Source: JAMHWD01 sp035911135
Lineage (GTDB): Bacteria; Pseudomonadota; Alphaproteobacteria; Micavibrionales; Micavibrionaceae
Assembly: GCA_035911135.1 (NCBI GenBank)
Contig: JAMHWD010000038.1
Coordinates: 1-5,476 of the forward strand
Direction: 5' to 3'
DNA: 5,476 nucleotides
A program made the translations under genes and the position numbers. Below the pieces are notes generated by a model. The model was not told the DNA's origin. It searched no databases and saw only the letters and a program-made list of their open reading frames with translations. This document shows, in pieces, positions 1 through 5,164 of the stretch (within the stretch, counting starts at the first letter, position 1; every line of letters begins with the position of its first letter).

Positions 1-64
1 CACCTCTCGGTGCAGTATACATACTACCTATCAATGTGTCCCGTTCTATTAATCCATTACACAT

Positions 65-535
65 TTGGTTGATAAAGAAAAGCAGGGCAAGCAGGTCATT
101 TATCGTATTTCCTGCCCAGAAGTCGCGGGCTTGTTGGTGATGATGCGTACTGTGGCTGGAGACCGCTTACTGGAGTTGCAGCATTCGTTAAAAGAGCTAT
201 CCGCCTCGTCTGAGCCGTGGACAGAAACTGATAGCAATAATTTGTGGCGCAAAGCCCAACGCGGCGAAGTGACCGTGATTGATGTACGGCCTATCGTCGA
301 ATATGCCCAGCAGCATATGCCTTTTGCCCGCTCCATTCCGTTGGCTGAGTTACGTTCACGCTTGAGCCAAATTCCTAAAGACAAACCCGTCGTTGCTTAT
401 TGCCGTGGGCCATTTTGTGCGTGGTCAATTGATGCCGTCACATTGTTAGAGGAAGAGGGCTATCAAGCCTATCAATGGCGAAAAGGCGCGGCGGACTGGA
501 TTGCCGACCCAAACTGGCAGGTTGTGCCTGAATAA
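65..535 (+). pseudogene. 5'-truncated ArsR-family regulator fused to a rhodanese domain
   Basis: The readable product (156 codons from a TTG that is probably not the native start) begins inside a winged-helix domain. Residues 2-14 (VDKEKQGKQVIYR) are the typical ArsR wing, followed by the C-terminal dimerisation helix to about residue 45. Residues about 54-150 form a rhodanese domain with VIDVRP (71-76), a HMPFARSIPL segment (84-93) and the active-site loop CRGPFC with the sulfur-accepting Cys at 113. Fusions of an ArsR repressor to a rhodanese are a known family, usually about 220 residues, tied to sulfur or metalloid stress; here about 60 N-terminal residues, including the recognition helix, are missing. 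The frame is closed by TAA at 50-52, and codons 53-64 do not look like a helix-turn-helix, so the break lies near 60. No Shine-Dalgarno precedes 65. The rhodanese part is intact, but the protein should not bind DNA. Domain calls are confident; the pseudogene call is an inference. Confidence 0.8.
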
Positions 536-573
536 TTATCCTTAATCTTTGTTCTGTATTTGGAGTGTTCCTG

Positions 574-664
574 ATGTCCTAGCAAGCTAAAAAACTCTTT
601 TTTGTTTAGAATGGTGACAGCGGTTTAATCAATGGTGTCATGCATTATCTGCACAAGCGCATTT
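574..664 (+). pseudogene. Remnant of a small gene downstream of the ArsR-rhodanese gene
   Basis: An ATG at 574 has a TGGAG Shine-Dalgarno (561-565) at good spacing, but the frame has TAG at 580-582 and again at 607-609. Between and after these stops it reads QAKKLFFV, stop, NGDSGLINGVMHYLHKRI. This resembles, from memory, the N-terminus of small conserved proteobacterial proteins starting KK-LFFVYNGDSGL-N, in which the second stop would sit at the Tyr position (one base change from TAT or TAC). The reading is cut at 664/665, exactly where the GGGG-ended miniature element begins. The simplest explanation is a decayed gene interrupted by that element. I do not know the function, the family match is from memory only, and this could still be a chance reading in intergenic DNA. 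Confidence 0.33.
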
Positions 665-700
665 GGGGTAGTTACCAAATAGCTGCTAAAAGCGACATCT
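665..700 (+). repeat. Left terminal inverted repeat of the 425-bp element
   Basis: This begins GGGGTAGTTACCA and pairs with 1054-1089 at 28/36 positions. The outer 13 bases are identical; the inner part is conserved as a TAAAAAG-like block and a terminal CATCT. Confidence 0.7.
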
Positions 701-775
701 GTGCTATCAAATAGGTGAAAATATCACTCTCAAAACAATCAATCTAATAATAGATTTTAATTCGCACTCAAAATG

Positions 776-817
776 TTGATAAATCATTTACTCCGTAAAA
801 ACGACTAAATTTATCAA
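776..817. repeat. TTGATAAAT / ATTTATCAA inverted pair
   Basis: TTGATAAAT at 776-784 faces its exact reverse complement ATTTATCAA at 809-817, a 9-bp-arm dyad with 24 bp between arms. A further direct copy of TTGATAAAT lies at 972-980. It belongs to the larger set of TTGATA motifs inside the 425-bp element and may be a protein-binding arrangement; no function is known to me. Confidence 0.5.
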
Positions 818-896
818 ATCATGGCTAATTTATCCGTATTTATATCGGCATTACAACCAATAGACCTTGACCTAGTGATAGCCTGAAAAAATGCTT

Positions 897-973
897 AAAA
901 AGCTATCAATAGACTTTGTTTTTTAAATTGATGGTTTATTATCAAAACACCTAGATTCTATTGATAGCTTTTT
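897..973. repeat. Inverted repeat with 16-bp perfect arms
   Basis: AAAAAGCTATCAATAG (897-912) is exactly complementary to CTATTGATAGCTTTTT (958-973), separated by 45 bp. Within the loop, TTGAT (928-932) faces ATCAA (941-945). A hairpin in RNA would end in U5 on either strand, so a weak bidirectional terminator is conceivable, but the large loop and AT-rich stem fit a recombinase or regulator binding region equally well. Confidence 0.6.
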
Positions 974-1018
974 GATAAATCTTCATTTTTCAACAAAAGT
1001 ATAACTTACTGTTTTTGT

Positions 1019-1037
1019 TGCTATACTTAAAAAGTAT
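1019..1037 (+). promoter_or_regulatory. Extended -10 promoter with overlapping palindrome, upstream of chrB
   Basis: TG-C-TATACT (1019-1027) is an extended -10 element with 5 of 6 consensus bases; no good -35 is seen at 16-18 bp, as is usual for extended -10 promoters. Transcription would start near 1034, about 73 nt before the chrB ATG. The palindrome ATACTT-AAA-AAGTAT (1023-1037) covers the -10 and start point, which is where a repressor operator would sit. ChrB of Ochrobactrum tritici is known to repress its own chr operon, so ChrB is the obvious candidate ligand, but this is inference. The promoter lies inside the right end of the 425-bp element. Confidence 0.5.
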
Positions 1038-1053
1038 GCTGACAGACTGATCT

Positions 1054-1089
1054 AGATGGCACTTTTTACACCGACGTGGTAACTACCCC
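1054..1089 (-). repeat. Right terminal inverted repeat of the 425-bp element
   Basis: Read on the minus strand this starts GGGGTAGTTACCA and ends CATCT, mirroring 665-700 with 8 mismatches. Its outer end lies only 17 bp upstream of the chrB ATG, so the element has replaced whatever originally preceded chrB. Confidence 0.7.
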
Positions 1090-1106
1090 TATATCTACAA
1101 AATATC

Positions 1107-2057
1107 ATGACGTGGCTTTTACTAATTCTTTCGCTCCCGACCGAAAACACGACCGCCCGCATGCGCGCCTGGCGGGCGTTGAAGGCCTCCGGCGCCGCCG
1201 TTCTACGCGATGGCGTTTATCTGCTGCCGGATCAGGGCAATGCCACGGCAACCTTGACCGGCATTGTCGATGATGTCCGTGAGAATGGCGGTACCGCCTA
1301 TCTGTTGCCGACCACACCGGAAAACAACACAGATTTCCCGGCCTTCTTCGATCGTTCCGCTGAGTTCGGTGAACTGATGCAGGAGATTACCCAGAGCCGT
1401 TCCAGGCTGTCCCCGGATAACGCGCCCGATACCCTCAAGCTGGCCCGTAAGATGCGTAAAGCCTTTGCCCAACTGGTGGCCATCGACTTCTTCCCGGGCG
1501 AAGCGCGTAAGCAGGTCGAGGCTGCCTTGCAGGAACTGGAAGTGGCTGTAGGACGGGCCATGTCCCCGGACGAGCCACTGGCCGATGTCCGTGAGATCCC
1601 GCTGCTGTCGCCCAATGATCATAACGGCCGGGTGTGGGCGACCCGCGCCCGCCCCTGGGTGGACCGGTTGGCCAGCGCCTGGCTGATTCGCCGGTTTATC
1701 GACTGTGATGCCCGCATTTTATGGCTGGCATCCCCGGCGGATTGTCCTCCAGATGCACTCGGCTTCGATTTTGACGGCGCGACATTTTCCCATGTCGGCA
1801 GTCGCGTGACCTTTGAAACCCTGCTGGCCAGCTTTGATCTGGAAACGCCGGCGCTTCATCGTCTGGGCGGCATCGTGCACTTCCTGGATGTGGGCGGTGT
1901 GCAACCGCCGGAAGCCGAAGGTATCGAGCGGGTACTCACCGGGTTGCGCGAAGGCATTACCGACGATGACCAGTTACTGGCCGCCGCCAGCCCGCTGTTT
2001 GACGGTCTGCTGACGGCCTTTGAAAAGAAAACTCACCTTGGAAAAGTGGCGCCATGA
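1107..2057 (+). CDS. chrB: Chromate-sensing regulator / resistance protein ChrB
   Basis: This 316-residue protein has the size and two-part layout of ChrB. The N-terminal domain (about 1-150) opens with WLLLILSLPTENTTARMRAW and ALKASGAAVLRDGVYLLP, the family signature. The C-terminal Chrome_Resist domain (about 181-305) carries RPWVDRLASAWLIRRFID (182-199), FSHVG (227-231) and a late IVHFLDVGG (256-264). ChrB proteins are cytoplasmic, chromate-responsive regulators of chr operons and are needed for full resistance; in O. tritici ChrB acts as a repressor relieved by chromate. The ATG at 1107 gives the usual family start, yet there is no convincing Shine-Dalgarno in the AT-rich leader, perhaps because the adjacent element ends 17 bp upstream. 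It overlaps chrA by 4 bp (ATGA), implying translational coupling. The C-terminal domain is related to the third gene of the operon. Identification is confident; the regulatory role comes from family knowledge. Confidence 0.93.
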   Translation: MTWLLLILSLPTENTTARMRAWRALKASGAAVLRDGVYLLPDQGNATATLTGIVDDVRENGGTAYLLPTTPENNTDFPAFFDRSAEFGELMQEITQSRSRLSPDNAPDTLKLARKMRKAFAQLVAIDFFPGEARKQVEAALQELEVAVGRAMSPDEPLADVREIPLLSPNDHNGRVWATRARPWVDRLASAWLIRRFIDCDARILWLASPADCPPDALGFDFDGATFSHVGSRVTFETLLASFDLETPALHRLGGIVHFLDVGGVQPPEAEGIERVLTGLREGITDDDQLLAAASPLFDGLLTAFEKKTHLGKVAP

Positions 2058-3220
2058 ATAATCCCGAAACACCGATCTACTCTCTCTGGCAATTGATTCT
2101 CTATTTCCTGCGCCTGGGCACCTTCGGCTTTGGCGGCCCGGTGGCGCTGGTGGGCTACATGCACCGTGATCTGGTGGAAGGGAAGGGCTGGATCACCGAG
2201 TCGGACTACAAGGAAGGGCTGGCGCTGTCCCAGATTGCCCCTGGTCCGCTGGCGGCGCAGTTGGCCATCTACCTGGGCTATGTCCATTACCGCATCCTCG
2301 GGGCAACGCTGGCCGGGTTCGCCTTTGTCATCCCGTCCTTCCTGATGGTACTGGCCTTGGGTTGGGCCTACGTCCGCTTCGGCGGCCTGACCTGGATGCA
2401 GTCGGTGTTTTACGGGGTCGGGGCGGCGGTGATCGGTATCATTGCCATCAGCGCCCACAAGCTCACCACCAAGAGTATTGGCAAGGACAAGCTGTTGTGG
2501 GGCATTTTCACGATGCTGGCGGCCGTGACCATCATCACGGAATCGGAGTCCGCTTTCCTGTTCCTCGCGGCCGGGGCGCTGGTCTGGGTGGTTCGTTGCA
2601 AGCCAAACTTCCGCACCGGCAAGCTGTCCGCTTTCGCGGCACCGCTACCGCTCCAGCACGTCGCACTGACTGCCGCCACGGACAGCAACACCCTGATCCA
2701 GATCGCCATCTTTTTCACCAAGGCCGGGGCGTTTGTGTTCGGCTCCGGACTCGCCATCGTGCCGTTCCTGTATGGCGGCGTGGTGACCGAACATCACTGG
2801 CTGACCGAGCACCAGTTTGTCGATGCGGTCGCCGTGGCCATGATTACGCCGGGGCCGGTAGTCATCACCACCGCCTTCATCGGTTATCTGGTTGCCGGGC
2901 TGCCCGGGGCCTGCATCACGGCGCTGGCGACGTTCATTCCCTGCTACCTTTTTACTATTCTGCCCGCGCCGTACTTCAAGAAATACGGCAAGCATCCGGC
3001 GCTGATTGCGTCCGTGGACGGTATTACGGCCGCCGCCATCGGCGCGATTGCCGGGTCAGTGGTGGTGCTGGCGCAGCGCTCCATCGTCGATATCCCGACG
3101 GCCTTGCTGGCGCTGGGCACCGGCTTCCTGCTGTGGAAATACAAGACCCTGAAGGAACCGATGATTGTCATCGGGGCGGCCCTGATCGGCCTGGCGGTTT
3201 ACCCGTTGATGCACCATTGA
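2054..3220 (+). CDS. chrA: Chromate efflux transporter ChrA (CHR family, two-domain form)
   Basis: ChrA is an inner-membrane exporter that expels chromate using the proton gradient. The 388-residue length is that of long-chain CHR proteins, which consist of two homologous halves. Half one has FLRLGTFGFGGPVALVGYM (18-36) and SQIAPGPLA (59-67). Half two has the matching FTKAGAFVFGSGLAIVPFL (221-239) and MITPGPVV (263-270). About ten or more hydrophobic segments are spread over the protein, for example at 86-106, 119-135, 151-180, 279-304 and 367-384. There is no cleavable signal, as expected. The start at 2054 overlaps the chrB stop and is preceded by GGAAAAG (2040-2046) at proper spacing. The next gene begins 25 bp downstream. 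No broken motif or internal stop is seen, so the pump is probably functional. CHR proteins can also carry sulfate-like oxyanions, but the ChrB neighbours make chromate the likely substrate. Confidence 0.95.
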   Translation: MNNPETPIYSLWQLILYFLRLGTFGFGGPVALVGYMHRDLVEGKGWITESDYKEGLALSQIAPGPLAAQLAIYLGYVHYRILGATLAGFAFVIPSFLMVLALGWAYVRFGGLTWMQSVFYGVGAAVIGIIAISAHKLTTKSIGKDKLLWGIFTMLAAVTIITESESAFLFLAAGALVWVVRCKPNFRTGKLSAFAAPLPLQHVALTAATDSNTLIQIAIFFTKAGAFVFGSGLAIVPFLYGGVVTEHHWLTEHQFVDAVAVAMITPGPVVITTAFIGYLVAGLPGACITALATFIPCYLFTILPAPYFKKYGKHPALIASVDGITAAAIGAIAGSVVVLAQRSIVDIPTALLALGTGFLLWKYKTLKEPMIVIGAALIGLAVYPLMHH

Positions 3221-3245
3221 GGCAAGCGGCCTGCCGGAGAGAGTC

Positions 3246-3698
3246 ATGCAGTGGATTACCCGTGAACGTCCCAAAATCGACCGTATCGCTTGCCCGTGGT
3301 TAGTCGCCCGGTTCATCGATCCGGAGGCTGATTTTTTGTATGTCCCGTCAGGAGAAGTCTTGCGGGTTGCCGCCGAGACCGGCGCAATTCCCTATGATAT
3401 TCCCGATGTGGAGTTGAGCCATGTCGGAGAGTTGTGCAGCTTCGACGCCTTCCTCAAAAAATACGCATTGACCGATCCGGCCTTGCAGCAACTGGCAATG
3501 ATTGTGCGCGGCGCGGATACGTCCCGACTGGACATGACACCACAATCAGCCGGGCTGTATGCGCTCTCCCTGGGGCTGTCACGGAACTTTGCCGATGATC
3601 ATGAGATGTTGCGGCATGGGATGGTGATGTATGACGCGCTGTATGCCTGGTGCCGGTCGTGTCAGGGGGAGACCCATCACTGGCCTCCGGCGATGTGA
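3246..3698 (+). CDS. Stand-alone ChrB C-terminal-domain protein (Chrome_Resist family)
   Basis: This 150-residue protein consists only of the domain found at the C-terminus of ChrB. RPKIDRIACPWLVARFID (8-25) aligns with RPWVDRLASAWLIRRFID of ChrB; LSHVGELCSFDAFL (57-70) aligns with FSHVGSRVTFETLL; LTDPALQQLAMIVRGAD (75-91) aligns with its LETPALHRLGGIVHFLD. The Pfam name speaks of an exported protein, but no signal peptide or membrane segment is visible, so it is probably cytoplasmic. It starts 25 bp after chrA with a strong GGAGAGAG Shine-Dalgarno (3236-3243), consistent with a three-gene operon. Genes of this type recur beside chrA, and the biochemical role is not firmly established. Cysteines at 16, 64, 136 and 139 plus a HH pair near the end could bind metal, which is inference only. 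It lacks the ChrB N-terminal domain and so should not replace ChrB as regulator. Confidence 0.85.
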   Translation: MQWITRERPKIDRIACPWLVARFIDPEADFLYVPSGEVLRVAAETGAIPYDIPDVELSHVGELCSFDAFLKKYALTDPALQQLAMIVRGADTSRLDMTPQSAGLYALSLGLSRNFADDHEMLRHGMVMYDALYAWCRSCQGETHHWPPAM

Positions 3699-3752
3699 GT
3701 GGTCAGGGCGCTACAGAAAGTGGCCAACTCAACGGCACATCATTCGCTCTGG

Positions 3753-3790
3753 CTTAGCGTACGGTTTTTTCCGTTTTCTGTGGCGACCCC
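3753..3790 (-). mobile_element. 38-bp terminal inverted repeat of a Tn21-group Tn3-family transposon
   Basis: Read on the plus strand this starts CTTAGCGTACGG, has TTTTCCGTTTTCTG in the middle and ends GCGACCCC. Read on the minus strand it begins GGGGTCGCC and ends CGCTAAG. It has the length, GGGG outer end and TAAG inner end of Tn21/Tn501-group repeats, and from memory about 32 of 38 bases agree with the Tn21 repeat. The outer end is at 3790, so the transposon body lies to the left and includes the chr operon, whose last stop is 54 bp away. To the right, resolvase coding sequence begins at once, so the element inserted into that gene. The first 5 target bases, TTATT (3791-3795), would be the target duplication. 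No partner repeat is in the window. Confidence 0.85.
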
Positions 3791-4020
3791 TTATTAAGGA
3801 GAGGACCAGTGCCGGCCGTCAGGCCGCCAAAAAGAAAGGGGTAGTTTTTGGCAGGCCGGCCAAGCTCAGTGACGACCAGATAGCGCTGGGTAAACGGCTG
3901 CTTGCCGAAGGGACATCGGTGCGTGATGCCGCCAAGCTACTGAACTGTCACCATGCCACCCTGTACCGAGCAATCAATGCGACGGGTGGGCGAACGGACA
4001 ATCTGGAGTTGTTGCGCTGA
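3791..4020 (+). pseudogene. 3' remnant of a serine resolvase gene (tnpR), interrupted by the transposon end
   Basis: The last 76 or so codons encode the C-terminal part of a Tn3-type resolvase. LIKERTSAGRQAAKKKGVVFGR is the end of the long E-helix and the arm entering the minor groove. PAKLSDDQIALGKRLLAEGTSVRDAAKLLNCHHATLYRAI is the Hin-type helix-turn-helix that binds res sites. The catalytic domain (Ser, Arg and Asp motifs) is absent, since upstream of 3791 the sequence is the 38-bp transposon end. The frame stays open to the left for 160 bp through the repeat and the tail of the chr operon, but that part is not resolvase-like and is chance. The true stop is TGA at 4018-4020. It is a different resolvase subtype from the next gene. 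It probably lacks expression and cannot act as a recombinase. Confidence 0.8.
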
Positions 4021-4069
4021 CAGCAACTGTGACGATCCGCTGACATCAACTCTGAAAAATGACAGCTAC

Positions 4070-4669
4070 ATGCGGGTGTCGAAGGCGGACGGCTCCCAAG
4101 CAACCGATTTGCAGCGCGACGCGCTGATCGCCGCCGATGTCGATCCGGTGCATCTCTACGAAGATCAGGCATCTGGCAAGCGCGAAGACCGCCCCGGCTT
4201 GGTGGCCTGCCTGAAGGCATTGCGGCCGGGAGATACGCTGGTCGTGTGGAAACTGGATCGGCTCGGGCGCGACCTGCGGCATCTAATCAATACCGTGCAC
4301 GACCTGACCGGGCGCGGTATCGGCCTGAAGGTGCTGACCGGGCACGGGGCGGCCATCGACACCACAACCGCCGCCGGCAAACTGGTCTTCGGCATTTTTG
4401 CTGCGCTGGCCGAGTTCGAGCGCGAATTGATCGCCGAGCGCACGATTGCCGGTCTGGCATCGGCGCGGGCACGCGGCCGAAAAGGCGGCCGGCCGTTCAA
4501 GATGACCGCCGCCAAGCTGCGGCTGGCGATGGCGGCGATGGGGCAGCCTGAAACCAAGGTCGGCGATCTCTGTCAGGAACTCGGCATCACGCGGCAGACG
4601 CTCTACAGACACATTTCCCCAAAAGGCGAATTGCGCCCAGATGGGACGAAACTACTCAACCGTATCTGA
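4070..4669 (+). CDS. tnpR: Tn3-family serine resolvase TnpR, missing its extreme N-terminus
   Basis: Resolvases cut and rejoin res sites to resolve transposition cointegrates. From the ATG at 4070 the 199-residue product has RVS with catalytic Ser at 4, the D32/R41 region (YEDQASGKREDRPGL), KLDRLGRD (61-68), an E-helix ending ALAEFERELIAERT, the arm ARARGRKGGRPF, and a C-terminal helix-turn-helix ending GITRQTLYRHI. All the active-site residues I can place are present. Relatives normally start about five residues earlier (M-x-IGYMRVS). Here Y at 4067 is still encoded, but the bases before it read NDS instead of the IG strand, and no native start or Shine-Dalgarno is visible. The frame is open upstream to an ATG at 3953, so a longer product is possible but its extra residues look non-native. 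Loss of part of the first beta strand may impair activity. No tnpA follows. Confidence 0.85.
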   Translation: MRVSKADGSQATDLQRDALIAADVDPVHLYEDQASGKREDRPGLVACLKALRPGDTLVVWKLDRLGRDLRHLINTVHDLTGRGIGLKVLTGHGAAIDTTTAAGKLVFGIFAALAEFERELIAERTIAGLASARARGRKGGRPFKMTAAKLRLAMAAMGQPETKVGDLCQELGITRQTLYRHISPKGELRPDGTKLLNRI

Positions 4670-4754
4670 GCGGTCGGCATCAACCTGACGGCGGCGAATC
4701 GCAAGTGTTTTGTTCGGCGCTGGTTTCGGTCGCGGCCTTGGCGCGTGCCTGGAA

Positions 4755-4781
4755 GGGGTGATCTCGGTTTCGGTGCAAAAA
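4755..4781 (+). repeat. Left terminal inverted repeat of the 437-bp element
   Basis: This begins GGGGTGATCTCGG and ends GTGCAAAAA, and is the exact reverse complement of 5165-5191. The similarity continues for a further 11 bp (7 matching), giving a 38-bp repeat of the length usual in Tn3-family elements. Confidence 0.92.
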
Positions 4782-4860
4782 TCCCCGGCTTCGAACAGGT
4801 GTTAACCCTTCGCTGCCATGAAGGAACAGACCACCCACCGCAGAAGGCCCACGAATCTCT

Positions 4861-4882
4861 GGACATAACTTGCACTATGTCC
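4861..4882. repeat. Dyad GGACATA-N8-TATGTCC inside the 437-bp element
   Basis: GGACATA (4861-4867) and TATGTCC (4876-4882) are perfect inverted copies 8 bp apart. Outside them CTCT-T/A-CAGAG extends the symmetry with one mismatch. The size and symmetry suit a dimeric protein such as a recombinase or repressor, but the outer bases do not follow the usual resolvase subsite pattern. Function unknown. Confidence 0.5.
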
Positions 4883-4994
4883 ACAGAGAGGAGCAGGCGT
4901 GAGGCTTGGCGTGGTGCGCAACAGCGTTAAACCGCATAAGCCGGGCGCTTCTGATGACTTTTCCGCTTATGTGTCATTTCTGGCCTTATCCCGG

Positions 4995-5036
4995 CTGGCG
5001 CCCAAAAACGCCAGGTCGAGCTCAAGCGGGCTTGAG
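4995..5036. repeat. Two adjacent small hairpins inside the 437-bp element
   Basis: CTGGCG (4995-5000) pairs with CGCCAG (5009-5014) around an 8-nt A-rich loop, and CTCAAG (5021-5026) pairs with CTTGAG (5031-5036) around CGGG. Both are short and have no U-tract, so they are not convincing terminators. They are recorded as structure only. Confidence 0.35.
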
Positions 5037-5104
5037 GCTGGACGTGGCTCGCGGTGTCGCAAACATGGGAAACCGGAGTTTCTGCACTAATCCCCGGGAG
5101 TGCT

Positions 5105-5140
5105 CAATTTTTGCAAATTGCTAAGTTATTGATTTATATA
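5105..5140 (+). promoter_or_regulatory. Possible rightward promoter within the 437-bp element
   Basis: TTGCAA (5111-5116, 4/6 to the -35 consensus) is followed after 18 bp by TATATA (5135-5140, 4/6 to the -10) in a locally AT-rich patch of an otherwise GC-rich element. The -35 sits in a 16-bp palindrome, CAATTT-TTGC-AAATTG (5105-5120). Transcription would run out through the right repeat into the IS91-like gene, passing the LexA box. The match is only moderate. Confidence 0.35.
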
Positions 5141-5164
5141 GGCCCATCAGGGAGAAAGCGGGAG

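Larger units (their letters stand above)
665..1089. mobile_element. Putative 425-bp miniature inverted-repeat element, Tn3-like ends
   Basis: The segment is bounded by inverted repeats: 665-700 matches the reverse complement of 1054-1089 at 28 of 36 positions, including the first 13 without a mismatch (GGGGTAGTTACCA). Ends starting GGGG and about 36-38 bp long are typical of the Tn3 family, but these lack the usual TAAG inner end, so the family is uncertain. The interior is AT-rich, has no plausible ORF, and contains repeated TTGATA/TATCAA motifs, a 16-bp-arm inverted repeat and a promoter pointing out to the right. The 5-bp flanks (CATTT at 660-664, TATAT at 1090-1094) do not match, so no target duplication is visible; either it is old or the two flanks come from different places after recombination. 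It fills the gene-free stretch between the left remnant and chrB. Confidence 0.6.

Noticed and set aside
536..1106. Possible Xer (pdif) site or plasmid origin in the AT-rich region
   Set aside because: I looked for paired XerC/XerD half-sites as found around Acinetobacter plasmid modules and saw none. The TTGATA motifs are not evenly spaced direct repeats as iterons would be, so neither label is supported.
1090..1106. Apparent frame continuity from the 574-664 remnant across the mini-element into chrB
   Set aside because: Joining 664 to 1090 keeps the frame into the chrB ATG, but that happens one time in three by chance and the joined residues have no meaning.
2033..2458. Minus-strand open frame opposite chrB/chrA
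   Set aside because: It is the antisense of well-identified coding sequence, with no recognisable family and no Shine-Dalgarno. Other minus-strand frames at 1203-1622, 2645-2995 and 4165-4557 were dismissed for the same reason.
2362..3303. Long open frame (313 codons) in another plus frame across chrA
   Set aside because: Its translation is rich in Arg, His and Gly with no domain sense and it lies wholly across chrA and the next gene; it is a by-product of GC-rich codon use.
3699..3752. Rho-independent terminator after the chr operon
   Set aside because: No GC-rich hairpin with a T-run is present between the last chr stop and the transposon end; the T6 run at 3765-3770 belongs to the inverted repeat.
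3631..3790. N-terminal half of the open frame that continues into the resolvase remnant
   Set aside because: This part reads the chr operon tail and the 38-bp repeat out of frame. Only the part after 3790 resembles a protein family, so the frame was not annotated as one gene.
4745..5124. Several short open frames inside the 437-bp element (61-93 codons, both strands)
   Set aside because: They overlap one another, cross the element's repeats and show no family resemblance or ribosome-binding site, so coding is not supported.
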